Assembly (NCBI GenBank): GCA_030632885.1
Contig: DAOVTW010000004.1
Coordinates: 34,036-98,035, forward strand
Length of the DNA stretch: 64,000 nt
Direction of reading: 5' to 3'
DNA from: JAIOSM01 sp023143455
Lineage (GTDB): Bacteria; Desulfobacterota; Desulfobacteria; Desulfobacterales; Desulfobacteraceae
Below the pieces are notes generated by a model. The model saw nothing but the letters and a program-made list of their open reading frames with translations, had not been told where the DNA came from and searched no databases. Numbering within the stretch: position 1 is the stretch's first letter; each line of letters begins with the position of its first letter. Shown in pieces: positions 16,817 to 25,734 of the stretch. The position numbers and the translations under genes are program-made.

Positions 16817-16845
16817 TGATAATCTATACTTTCATGATATTATCA
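16817..16845. promoter_or_regulatory. 7-bp inverted repeat upstream of hypC
   Basis: TGATAAT at 16817-16823 and ATTATCA at 16839-16845 form a dyad with 15 bases between the arms, 46 bases upstream of the hypC start. It could be an operator for the hypCFDE operon, but chance is plausible in sequence this AT-rich. Confidence 0.25.
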
Positions 16846-16891
16846 GTTATTGAAAATTTATTAATGATTTAAACAAGATAGTGATACGATT

Positions 16892-17137
16892 ATGTGCCTT
16901 GCAGTTCCATCAAAAATTACTGAAATAAATGACAATGTTGGGACAGTTGATGTTGACGGCGTTACAAGAGAAGCAAGTTTAATGCTTTTAGATGATGTTA
17001 AAATAGGTGACTATGTCATTGTTCATGCCGGATTTGCCATAAGTAAAATTGATGAAGAAAGTGCTGAACAAACACTTTCCGACATGCGTGAAATACTGGC
17101 AAACAATGATAAAAACAGGAATACAGAGCCTGAATAA
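16892..17137 (+). CDS. hypC: Hydrogenase maturation chaperone HypC
   Basis: This 81-residue protein starts MCLAVPSKI, giving the invariant N-terminal Cys2 of HypC/HupF that holds the Fe(CN)2CO precursor together with HypD. The OB-like core (GDYVIVHAGFAI) and length are normal for the family. It is the first gene of hypC-hypF-hypD-hypE, with six bases to hypF. In this pathway HypE and HypF make the cyanide ligands and HypC and HypD assemble the iron unit for delivery to the NiFe-hydrogenase large subunit. No structural hydrogenase gene lies in the window. Confidence 0.95.
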   Translation: MCLAVPSKITEINDNVGTVDVDGVTREASLMLLDDVKIGDYVIVHAGFAISKIDEESAEQTLSDMREILANNDKNRNTEPE

Positions 17138-17143
17138 TAAAAA

Positions 17144-19456
17144 ATGAAGGACTCCTGCACAGCCAAAAGGCTGGAAATCAGCGGCATTGTACAAGGCGTC
17201 GGTTTTCGGCCATTTTTATTTCAACTTGCCCACAAATACAATCTTTTTGGAGAAGTTTCCAATACATCTCATGGAGTAATCTTAATAGTTGAAGGTGAAT
17301 TAAAAAAAATTGAGGATTGTATTGATGATATTCAAACGCAAAAACCTCTTTTATCTACTATCACAGATATCAAGTCTGAAGAAATTTTAAAATCAGGATA
17401 TACATCCTTTACAATCCAGAAAAGCAAACCTTCCAATGACAGATCAACATTAATATCCCCGGATGTCTCGATTTGCAAAGATTGTTTAGAAGAACTCAAC
17501 AACCCTGATGATCGAAGATATGAATATCCATTTATAAATTGTACAAACTGCGGGCCTAGATTCACTATTATTGAAGATATCCCCTATGACCGCCCCAAAA
17601 CTTCCATGAAACATTTTCCCATGTGCGAAGATTGTCAAAAAGAGTATTATAACCCCCTTGACAGAAGGTTCCATGCACAACCAAATGCCTGCGCTGTATG
17701 TGGTCCTAATGTTACTCTTGTAAATCCTTTGTCTGAAAATATATGTGAAAAAAATGAAAATAGTATTGATAAAGCTGCCATGCTCTTAAAACAAGGGAAT
17801 ATTCTTGCTGTAAAAGGGCTTGGTGGATTTCACCTTGCTGTTGATGCATCGAATAATGAAGCAGTTTTAAGTTTAAGACAAAGAAAGGTCAGACCTGACA
17901 AACCCTTTGCATTAATGGCTCAGTCTGTTGAAGCCATTAAAAAATTTATCCATGTAAATGAAACTGAAAAAAAACTATTAGAATCATTTAACCGCCCTAT
18001 TGTCCTTCTTGAGAAAAAGAATAATATGGGTGCCCTTGCTTTGGATATTGCTCCGAACAATAACTATCTTGGCATAATGCTTCCCTATACTCCCTTACAT
18101 TATATTCTGCTTAAAAAAGGACCTGAAATTCTTGTTATGACCAGCGGAAACAGGAGTGATGAACCTTTATCAATTGACAATGCAGATGCCATTGATGCAC
18201 TTGGACATATTGCAGATTATTTTCTAATTCATAACAGAGATATTTATTTTAGAGCTGATGATTCAATTATTCAGATCAAGCAAAATAAACCAAGATTTTT
18301 CAGAAGATCAAGAGGCTATGCCCCGCTTCCTATAACCCTTGACAGGTCTTACCCGAAAATTCTTGCCACAGGCGGTGGGCTTAAAAGCACTATTTGTCTT
18401 ACAAAAAATAATCAGGCTTTTTTGAGTCAATACCTTGGTGATCTTAACAATTTTAAGACGTTTACCTATTTTAAAAACAGTATTGAGCATTTAAAGAAAA
18501 TCATGGATATTGAGCCTGAAATAATCGCCCATGACATGCATCCTGGATATATGAGCACTGATTATGCTTTGGAGCAAAAAGGTATAAAAACCCATGCAAT
18601 ACAACATCACCATGCCCATGCTGTATCATGTATGGCAGAAAACAAAATAGATCATGAGGTCATCGCCCTGACTCTTGATGGCACAGGCTATGGCACTGAT
18701 GGAAAAATATGGGGTGGGGAGATCCTCACATGTACCCGTACTTCATTTAAAAGGCAGGCTCATCTTGAATATATTCCCATGCCAGGAAGTGAAGCTGCGG
18801 TTTTTGAACCCTGGCGCATGGCTGTAGCTTATTTAGATAATGCCTTTGGGAACAAGATGCTTAATTTAGATATTGCCCTGACACGAGATCATAAAAGAGA
18901 AAAGCTTAAATTTCTCCAGCAAATGATACAAAAAGGCTTAAATTCTCCTTTGACTTCAAGTGCAGGAAGGCTCTTTGATGGTGTATCGTCAATCCTTGGG
19001 ATAAGACACAAAATTTCATTTGAAAGCCAGGCTGCCATGGAGCTTGAAGCAATCTCAAAAAAAGACCTTGATTGTAAAGCTTATTCTTTTTACTTTAAAG
19101 AAGAAAATGAGAATAAAGCCTTTGCAATCAAACTTGACTCTTTAATAAGAGATATTGTCCATGATATTAAAGCAAGAGGGAATATATCTGATATAAGTAC
19201 AAGATTTCACAGGACTTTTGTTGATATGTTTGTCAAAGGAGTGTTAAAGGTAAGTCACAAAACAGGTTTAAACGATGTCGTATTATCAGGTGGTGTTTTT
19301 AATAACAGCCTTGTTTTTGACAACATATTAAAAGACCTTGAAAACAATGATTTAAAAATTTATACACATACTAAAATTCCAGCAGGTGACGGAGGAATTT
19401 CACTTGGGCAGGCAGTTATAGCAGGGGCAAAGGAACAAGAGCAAAAAAAGGGATAA
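17144..19456 (+). CDS. hypF: Carbamoyltransferase HypF
   Basis: This 770-residue protein has the full HypF order: an acylphosphatase domain (GIVQGVGFRPF near 12-22), two zinc-finger-like cysteine sets (CKDC...CTNCGPR and CEDC...CAVCGP, about 108-185), a YrdC-like domain (about 200-385) and a Kae1-like C-terminal domain with HHHAHA near 485. HypF transfers carbamoyl phosphate, via a carbamoyl-adenylate, to the C-terminal cysteine of HypE. Length is normal and no motif is missing. It starts six bases after hypC and ends four bases before hypD, so it is cotranscribed. Confidence 0.96.
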   Translation: MKDSCTAKRLEISGIVQGVGFRPFLFQLAHKYNLFGEVSNTSHGVILIVEGELKKIEDCIDDIQTQKPLLSTITDIKSEEILKSGYTSFTIQKSKPSNDRSTLISPDVSICKDCLEELNNPDDRRYEYPFINCTNCGPRFTIIEDIPYDRPKTSMKHFPMCEDCQKEYYNPLDRRFHAQPNACAVCGPNVTLVNPLSENICEKNENSIDKAAMLLKQGNILAVKGLGGFHLAVDASNNEAVLSLRQRKVRPDKPFALMAQSVEAIKKFIHVNETEKKLLESFNRPIVLLEKKNNMGALALDIAPNNNYLGIMLPYTPLHYILLKKGPEILVMTSGNRSDEPLSIDNADAIDALGHIADYFLIHNRDIYFRADDSIIQIKQNKPRFFRRSRGYAPLPITLDRSYPKILATGGGLKSTICLTKNNQAFLSQYLGDLNNFKTFTYFKNSIEHLKKIMDIEPEIIAHDMHPGYMSTDYALEQKGIKTHAIQHHHAHAVSCMAENKIDHEVIALTLDGTGYGTDGKIWGGEILTCTRTSFKRQAHLEYIPMPGSEAAVFEPWRMAVAYLDNAFGNKMLNLDIALTRDHKREKLKFLQQMIQKGLNSPLTSSAGRLFDGVSSILGIRHKISFESQAAMELEAISKKDLDCKAYSFYFKEENENKAFAIKLDSLIRDIVHDIKARGNISDISTRFHRTFVDMFVKGVLKVSHKTGLNDVVLSGGVFNNSLVFDNILKDLENNDLKIYTHTKIPAGDGGISLGQAVIAGAKEQEQKKG

Positions 19457-19460
19457 AACC

Positions 19461-20417
19461 ATGGTCTTAAAATATGTAGAAGAATACAGAGATGAAGATC
19501 TTGCAAAAAAACTAATTCAGTCAATTTTTGACCTGAACGTAGATAAAATACGTCTAATGGAAGTATGCGGCACACATACCATGTCAATTTTCAGACATGG
19601 CATAAAAAGTGTGCTCCCTCCAAACATCACGCTTTTATCAGGACCTGGCTGCCCGGTATGCGTTACTGCCCAAAAAGATATTGATACATTTATAGAATTT
19701 GCGAAATCAGACAAATTCATTGTTGCAACTTTTGGAGACCTTTTAAAAGTTCCGGGGAGTTCCTCTTCTCTTCAAAAAGAAAAAGCTGAAGGTTCGGATG
19801 TACGAATAGTATATTCAGCTTTTGATTCACTCACAATTGCAAAAGATAATCCACTAAAAGAAGTAATTTTCTGTGCTGTTGGATTTGAGACAACAATCCC
19901 TACAATCGCTGCGACTTTATTGGCAGCAGAGCAGCAAAAAATACCCAACTTTTCAATTCATTCCTCGCACAAGCTCACGCCTCCGGCACTTGAAGCCCTT
20001 ATGCAGACTAAAGGGGTTGAAATTGATGGATTTATACTCCCGGGTCATGTTTCAGTAATAACCGGCACTGACGCTTACAGAAGTATTCATGAAAAACACA
20101 ATATCCCTTTTGTTATTGCAGGGTTTGAACCCATAGATATTTTAAAAGGGATATTAATGCTTGCAAAACAAAATAAATTAAAAAAACCAGCTCTTGAGAA
20201 TGCTTACCCCAGGGCCGTTTCAGATCAAGGCAATATCAAAGCAAAAGAGATAATGAATCAGGTGTTTGAAATAGGGAATGCAACATGGCGAGGTATTGGA
20301 GAAATTCCTGAGGATTGTAAACTCTATGCAAAGGCGTGTACTCCAATGAACCCTGTGGGACCATGCATGGTATCCACTGAAGGCTCCTGCGCAGCATATT
20401 ATAAATATAACCGATAA
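19461..20417 (+). CDS. hypD: Hydrogenase maturation protein HypD, with internal C-terminal deletion
   Basis: The N-terminal part is normal HypD: the MEVCGTH motif, the GPGCPVC thiol-disulfide motif and GFETT are present, and the protein ends with the usual PVGPCMVSTEGSCAAYY. It has only 318 residues, against about 360-375 for HypD as I know it. The gap is localised: after WRGIGEIP (ending residue 283) the sequence jumps to EDCKLYAKACTP, skipping about 45 residues. That segment normally contains the FDAE region and the CxCGEVLxG cysteines near the [4Fe-4S] cluster. Four C-terminal cysteines remain (286, 293, 302, 310). The frame is intact and the ribosome site is good (AAGGGA), so it is expressed, but function is uncertain. 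Confidence 0.9.
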   Translation: MVLKYVEEYRDEDLAKKLIQSIFDLNVDKIRLMEVCGTHTMSIFRHGIKSVLPPNITLLSGPGCPVCVTAQKDIDTFIEFAKSDKFIVATFGDLLKVPGSSSSLQKEKAEGSDVRIVYSAFDSLTIAKDNPLKEVIFCAVGFETTIPTIAATLLAAEQQKIPNFSIHSSHKLTPPALEALMQTKGVEIDGFILPGHVSVITGTDAYRSIHEKHNIPFVIAGFEPIDILKGILMLAKQNKLKKPALENAYPRAVSDQGNIKAKEIMNQVFEIGNATWRGIGEIPEDCKLYAKACTPMNPVGPCMVSTEGSCAAYYKYNR

Positions 20418-20447
20418 GAATAAAAAAAATTAAGGACTTTTAATAAA

Positions 20448-21473
20448 ATGGCAGATAACAAGGTTTTACTGGATCACGGCAGCGGCGGAAAAATTTCACA
20501 TTCAATGATGTCAGATATAATTCTCCCCCTGTTTAACAACCCTGCGCTTGCAATGCTTGATGATGGAGCAACTCTTGACATAACCAGCAAAAAAATAGCC
20601 TTTTCAACTGATACATATGTTGTTGACCCAATCTTTTTCCCCGGAGGAAATATTGGAGACCTTGCTATAAACGGTACTGTAAATAATGTTGCCATGTGTG
20701 GAGCTAACCCTTTATATATAAGCGTCGGCTTAATACTTGAAGAAGACATGCAAATTTCTGATCTTGAAAAAATACTAAAATCAATGGCACAGGCTGTCAA
20801 AAAAGCCGGAGTAACTATTGTTACCGGCGACGCAAAAGTTGTTCCCAAGGGAAAAGCAGATAAAATATTTATTAATACTTCAGGAATTGGCATTATCCCT
20901 GAGGACATAAATGTTTCAGGAACAAACGCAAGAGTTGGAGACAAAATAATTATCAGCGGTTCTATTGCCGATCATGGAATCACAATTTTAAGCACCAGAG
21001 AAGACCTGAAAATGAGCTCTGATATTAAGACAGATTCTGCTGCGCTCAACCACATGGTAAAAGCCATTATTGATTCGAAAAATGAAATACATGTATTAAG
21101 AGATCCGACCCGAGGCGGGCTTGGAACAACATTAAACGAAATTGCGGTACAATCCAATGTTGCAATCAAAATAAAAGAGAAAGCTATACCTGTGAAAGGT
21201 GCAGTTACAGGGATGTGTGAACTTTTAGGCTTTGATCCCTTATATATTGCAAACGAAGGCAAGCTAATTGCTTTTGCTCCACCAGAAAGTGCTGAAAAAA
21301 TCCTTGAGACAATTAAAAAAGATGAGTTTGGACAAAATGCCTGTATAATTGGTGAAGTGCTATCTGAAAATTCCGGGCATGAAAAGCCTGGAAAAGTATA
21401 CATGGAGACTCTAATCGGGGGCACAAGAGTTGTAGACATGTTGACAGGAGAACAGCTCCCTAGAATCTGCTAA
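20448..21473 (+). CDS. hypE: Carbamoyl dehydratase HypE
   Basis: This 341-residue protein is a PurM-like ATPase with the HypE N-terminus (LLDHGSGGK) and the MLDDGA motif. It ends in PRIC, the C-terminal cysteine that is carbamoylated by HypF and dehydrated to thiocyanate to supply the Fe cyanide ligands. The central RDPTRGGLGTTLNEIA motif is the conserved PurM-family signature. Length and terminus are complete. It follows hypD by 30 bases with an AAGGA site, and nth starts two bases after its stop. Confidence 0.96.
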   Translation: MADNKVLLDHGSGGKISHSMMSDIILPLFNNPALAMLDDGATLDITSKKIAFSTDTYVVDPIFFPGGNIGDLAINGTVNNVAMCGANPLYISVGLILEEDMQISDLEKILKSMAQAVKKAGVTIVTGDAKVVPKGKADKIFINTSGIGIIPEDINVSGTNARVGDKIIISGSIADHGITILSTREDLKMSSDIKTDSAALNHMVKAIIDSKNEIHVLRDPTRGGLGTTLNEIAVQSNVAIKIKEKAIPVKGAVTGMCELLGFDPLYIANEGKLIAFAPPESAEKILETIKKDEFGQNACIIGEVLSENSGHEKPGKVYMETLIGGTRVVDMLTGEQLPRIC

Positions 21474-21474
21474 T

Positions 21475-22140
21475 ATGACTATATCAGCATCAAAAATCAC
21501 TCAAATTCTTGAGATACTTCAGGCAAGATACCCTGTTGTCAAAACCCAGTTGACCCATACAAGTCCCTTTCAGCTTCTAACTGCAACTATTTTATCAGCC
21601 CAGTGTACAGATAATCAGGTCAACAAAGTAACAAAAAACCTTTTTGCAAAATATCCAGAGGCAAGGGACCTTGCAGCTGCTCCATTAAAAGACATTAAAG
21701 CTATTATTTTTTCCACAGGCTTTTATAACAATAAAGCCAAAAACATTAAAGCCTGTGCCAAAGCACTCCTTCAAGAGTTTAATGGAGAAGTGCCTTCGGA
21801 TATTGAAAATCTTGTGAAACTACCCGGTGTAGGCAGAAAAACAGCAAATGTTGTCCTATCAACTATTTTTGGCATGCCTGCCATTGTTGTGGATACTCAT
21901 GTTTTGCGGATATCATACAGGCTGGGGCTCACTTTAGAAAAAGATCCAATTAAAGTAGAGTTTGACCTCATGAAAAAACTCCCACAAAACCTGTGGAGCG
22001 ATTTCTCATTGTGGATGATCTATTTTGGCAGAGAAATTTGCGATGCTAAAAAACCAAATTGTGCTAATTGCCCTCTTGCCAATATATGTAATTTCTATCT
22101 TAACAATCAGAGCTATTTATTGTTAAAAGATGTGGATTAG
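21475..22140 (+). CDS. nth: Endonuclease III (DNA glycosylase/AP lyase)
   Basis: This 221-residue protein has the helix-hairpin-helix LPGVGRKTANVV containing the catalytic lysine, then VVDTHV with the catalytic aspartate. The C-terminal [4Fe-4S] loop has C-x6-C-x2-C-x5-C (CDAKKPNC...C...C). It removes oxidised pyrimidines and cleaves the abasic site in base-excision repair. The ATG begins two bases after the hypE stop, so it is the last gene of the hyp transcript, an arrangement with no evident functional logic. Confidence 0.95.
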   Translation: MTISASKITQILEILQARYPVVKTQLTHTSPFQLLTATILSAQCTDNQVNKVTKNLFAKYPEARDLAAAPLKDIKAIIFSTGFYNNKAKNIKACAKALLQEFNGEVPSDIENLVKLPGVGRKTANVVLSTIFGMPAIVVDTHVLRISYRLGLTLEKDPIKVEFDLMKKLPQNLWSDFSLWMIYFGREICDAKKPNCANCPLANICNFYLNNQSYLLLKDVD

Positions 22141-22487
22141 TTTAACCCATGCTATCTTGGTTATCTTTTCTTCCACCGGTTAATCATTCCAATAAATGCG
22201 AATGTATATTTTATAAAATTACAAGATATTGGAAGTTGAAGATACCGTTTGAATTGTTGAACATCGGAAAAATCAACCTGTATGCAAGGATCATTGACTT
22301 TTAAGATTTGAGAAAAGGTGTGGACTGACAGGGATAGCCTGGGGATATTTTGAACCCTAAAATCAAGCTCAAATAGATAGTAGTCAACGCCTGTTTTCAT
22401 TAAGAGTAGGCTTGGTATCATTGATGATCAGACTACCTCGTGATAATTCCAATGGGATAATAATTCTTGAGTACACAAATACGAATG
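22141..22487. other. 347-base gap with one doubtful minus-strand ORF
   Basis: Between nth and the E2-E1-JAB gene the only frame is an 86-codon minus-strand ORF (22161-22421) that begins MIPSLLLMKTG and ends MINRWKKR. It resembles no family I know and has no Shine-Dalgarno. It could be the decayed C-terminus of a transposase or simply chance. I see no terminator or RNA gene here. Confidence 0.3.
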
Positions 22488-24575
22488 TCACACCATTATC
22501 AAATCATGATGAGAAATAATCAGGCAAACTGTAGGTTCATAATTTCTTACGAATAAGAGTTTTTTATATGTTCGGTTGTCAATTTGTGATGCTTTGCCGC
22601 CATACGGATGACTATGCCAAGTCCCAAGATATGTAACCTTGCCATTGGTCTTTTTTTCTGTATCTTTGATATCTTTTTCTAACCCGTCAATACCTAATAT
22701 GAATAGGTTTGGCTTTTCAATACTATCTGCTGGTGCCTTAATGATCCCTGTGATTACAATTGTTTTTGGATAAAGGAATACTGATCCCAAAAGCACTCCC
22801 CCTGTTTCGTTCGGTATTTTATTTCGCATCAATTCTCTCATTTGAGTAATCACAGGTTTAGAAATAAAGGCTTTATACTCTCGTTCAGACTCGATTTTGA
22901 TGAAATCTGGTACCGTGTATGTTTTTGTATTCAAAGAATAATTTTCATCAGATTTTATGAACATAATCTCTGCATTTTCCGCAAGGCTGGTTTCCAAGGC
23001 CTTCTGTATTTTAACACTCATTGTCGCTGCCATAATCGAAATACGTGCATCATCGACAGTCATAGTTTGAGAGCTGCATGATTGTCCAATTCGTACATTA
23101 TCCAATTCATAACTAAACAACGTTCTTTGTATAGAGATATCATTCAGCGATTGATAGTATAAATAAGCCCAGATTTCGGTTAATCGGATAGTTTTATTTT
23201 TATTTTCTGATACCAATAAACCGCACTGGCCTTTATTGTATAATCCACAAGAAATCACAGGGGATAGATCTGTTTCACTCATCAAGAAATTTCGGACAGT
23301 GAAAGATGCAGTTGTATCGATGATTACTCTTGACTGGCTCAAATCTACATCAAATATATTTTCTTTATCACGTGTTGCTGATATTTTTCCTATTGAAATC
23401 ATTGAGAGAGCCAAAAGTTCAGCCTTATTTATTGCCCATGTCATTGTTAATGCATGCCTGGCATTGTTGTGCGGCATAAAAATGTCATTATCTACGCACA
23501 AGAAAGGTCCATTCCCATTCCTGGCAAGATGCATTCCGATTTTTGATCCTAAGCTCCCGCATCCGACCAACGCAATATTCTTTTTCTCGTTCAGTTTTGT
23601 ATTCATTCCAGAAATCCTTTTAAGAAGCGCCGGTGATCTTTCTGATACATGTGACAGCATACCGACTTTGCATTCAGGCAATGTTCTTTTTAATTCCCGT
23701 CCCTTCTTTAACCGATGTTTTGATTTGTGTATGACAAAATTCAGAAATTCTATATCAGAGTCTGTCCCGATAATATTGATCGGCCTTTTTACGGCAAGGA
23801 CAATGAACAATTTATCTTCATCAATATTGTCTAAGTCTATCTTTGCAATCTGATCTTTCAGGCCTTTTACCCCTATTGATCTTGCGTATTCGTAAAGATG
23901 ACCAAGGTTTGCTATTGTATTTGGGATATAACGGTTAACCACTCCAGGTGTGGTTGTATATACCGCTTGAGCTTTTTTCCTTTTATCCGGGTGGCAAAGA
24001 GAACCTGTCAGTATTTTCCCATTACGTTCTTCGTAAAGAATCTCTTTGGGCAAAATAGATGAATTAATATTGTTGTATGCAGACAGCACATCATCAATTC
24101 CATACAGTATCCAACCAGCGGGATAGTCATTTCTCATTGGCTCCCAACCTTGTTCATAATTCAGCAGATCATCTGAAGCAGCTTTTTCAAGCCAGTCAAC
24201 AAGCTGGTTTAAAATCCCATACATCCATTCAGATTGCTGCAACAGTTCTGACAAATCACCTTCGTATATGCATGGTTTTACATGTTGCAAGGAAGGGTTA
24301 ATGTGTGGAAAAGCTTTTGGAAAATCATCTCTGAGATAAATAGTCGGGGCTTTCAATGGAAAAGAGTCATGGAAAACTAATTCCACATCCTCTTTATCCT
24401 TTACACCGATATCAGTGATACCAGCTTTGATGAATTTACTTGGCAGGTTCACCGATACTGTTGCTGTAATGATGGCCTTTTTGCCTGAATCGGCCTCTAA
24501 TATCTCCGAGACATAATTGAATGCATTGTGGCCGGTAATATATTTGCGTGCTTTGTTGAGCCAGAATTTATCCAT
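22488..24575 (-). CDS. E2-E1-JAB triple-domain ubiquitin-like conjugation protein
   Basis: The 695-residue protein fuses three activities. Residues 1-150 are E2/UBC-like with a candidate catalytic C102 in HVKPCIYEGDLSE. Residues 330-540 are a ThiF/E1 adenylation domain with GCGSLGSKIG (338-347), the VDND acidic switch (361-364) and NNARH; C500 (SCSSQ) is a candidate E1 thioester cysteine. Residues 565-695 are a JAB/JAMM metalloprotease with E590 (NETGGVLLG), H654-S-H656 and S663-x2-D666. This combines the roles of the CBASS Cap2 (E1-E2) and Cap3 (JAB) proteins. No cyclase gene is present. It is last in a three-gene operon and overlaps the MBL gene by eight bases. Confidence 0.9.
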   Translation of the reverse strand: MDKFWLNKARKYITGHNAFNYVSEILEADSGKKAIITATVSVNLPSKFIKAGITDIGVKDKEDVELVFHDSFPLKAPTIYLRDDFPKAFPHINPSLQHVKPCIYEGDLSELLQQSEWMYGILNQLVDWLEKAASDDLLNYEQGWEPMRNDYPAGWILYGIDDVLSAYNNINSSILPKEILYEERNGKILTGSLCHPDKRKKAQAVYTTTPGVVNRYIPNTIANLGHLYEYARSIGVKGLKDQIAKIDLDNIDEDKLFIVLAVKRPINIIGTDSDIEFLNFVIHKSKHRLKKGRELKRTLPECKVGMLSHVSERSPALLKRISGMNTKLNEKKNIALVGCGSLGSKIGMHLARNGNGPFLCVDNDIFMPHNNARHALTMTWAINKAELLALSMISIGKISATRDKENIFDVDLSQSRVIIDTTASFTVRNFLMSETDLSPVISCGLYNKGQCGLLVSENKNKTIRLTEIWAYLYYQSLNDISIQRTLFSYELDNVRIGQSCSSQTMTVDDARISIMAATMSVKIQKALETSLAENAEIMFIKSDENYSLNTKTYTVPDFIKIESEREYKAFISKPVITQMRELMRNKIPNETGGVLLGSVFLYPKTIVITGIIKAPADSIEKPNLFILGIDGLEKDIKDTEKKTNGKVTYLGTWHSHPYGGKASQIDNRTYKKLLFVRNYEPTVCLIISHHDLIMV

Positions 24576-25734
24576 GCGAATACGATTCTTTTGTTGATGA
24601 AAGTGCTGCTAAAGAAAGTGCTGCTTTTTCTTTTATCGATCTTTTTTGTAGTCCCAAACTGGTCAGATTAAACTCGATCGGTTCAGGCTTTTCTTCATCC
24701 GGATACTCATTTGTGCAATAGAATTGATCTTCACCGACAATATCGACATATTCATCTTTTGCCGCTTCGCTTGGCGGGTCTTCATCAGAACTCTTTATTG
24801 CCCTGCACTGTGCAACGATGCAAGCACCTTCTTCATTGGTTTGGCTCAATGCTTTTTTCGCATTTTCACAAACCTGGGGATCATCATCATTTGATTGACT
24901 ATCATAGGACAATGAATGCCATGAACAGTGGTGAGGGGCATAAAGAATGTCATATTCCAATTTTTCCGTATCATCTTTATATTTTTCCCACAGGGACTCC
25001 CAAACCAAGCATTCAGCATCAGCAGCCATCAACAGTTTATTGGTCTGAGTTCCCTGGGATACAGCTAATTGCATCACTATACTTTGCCTGTTCTTGTCTG
25101 TGAAGCATTCCTCATCTTCATCCTCTTGTTGCTCTATCGGACCAAGGATAATTCCGTTGAATTTCGGTGAAATGTTGGTGTTATTTATTTTGCTGAAGGA
25201 GTCACCGATATCAATGTTTATTTCTTCCAAACCATCAGTCCGGCCTTCAGGGTCTTTTCCAATAATAATCGCCCTGTCACCCTCTGATTGAATTGATTTG
25301 TCTTTGGAATATAGTTCAACCCGTCGTTTCATTTCTTTATTGAAAGCTTTTGCATTGTCGCACAATTTATAATTTGGGGATGATGGTTTCCAAAAATTAT
25401 GGCTACTCCACATCTCTCTGATGACAATATTTAACTCGTCTTCATCATCTTTGTAATCATCAAGACTGCCTATGTGAAAATGTTTCTGAAAACCTTTCAG
25501 ATGGTCTTCATGCCTATGTGTTAAAATGAAAGCATCTACATATGGACGGTCATTAGGATCCACAGGGAGTCTGTCCCTTAATTCCTGATTAACATCACAA
25601 TGTTCTGCAATGGCTTCATCACCAATTGAACAATCAATCAAAATAGTTGTTTTGTTTTCGTTATTAAGCTTGATTAAAGTCATGCCGCCATTATTTTCCC
25701 CAACAGGAAAAAATGTAACTGTTGAATTTGCCAT
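24568..25734 (-). CDS. Metallo-beta-lactamase-fold hydrolase of the E2-E1-JAB operon
   Basis: The 388-residue protein has a canonical MBL metal site: THRHEDH near residue 75, a later AADAE aspartate and the APHHCSWHS histidines. The N-terminus (FFPVGENNGGMTLIK) and overall layout are like ComEC/Rec2-type MBL domains that act on nucleic acids. The last ~35 residues look flexible and end in Ser-His-Gly. The C-terminal glycine is what an E1 enzyme would need to adenylate, as happens to the CD-NTase tail in CBASS, but the overlapping ATG of the next gene also forces that codon. It overlaps the upstream membrane-protein stop by one base. Confidence 0.85.
   Translation of the reverse strand: MANSTVTFFPVGENNGGMTLIKLNNENKTTILIDCSIGDEAIAEHCDVNQELRDRLPVDPNDRPYVDAFILTHRHEDHLKGFQKHFHIGSLDDYKDDEDELNIVIREMWSSHNFWKPSSPNYKLCDNAKAFNKEMKRRVELYSKDKSIQSEGDRAIIIGKDPEGRTDGLEEINIDIGDSFSKINNTNISPKFNGIILGPIEQQEDEDEECFTDKNRQSIVMQLAVSQGTQTNKLLMAADAECLVWESLWEKYKDDTEKLEYDILYAPHHCSWHSLSYDSQSNDDDPQVCENAKKALSQTNEEGACIVAQCRAIKSSDEDPPSEAAKDEYVDIVGEDQFYCTNEYPDEEKPEPIEFNLTSLGLQKRSIKEKAALSLAALSSTKESYSHG

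Noticed and set aside
22161..22421. 86-codon minus-strand gene
   Set aside because: No ribosome site and no recognisable family; kept only as a doubtful ORF in the gap entry.
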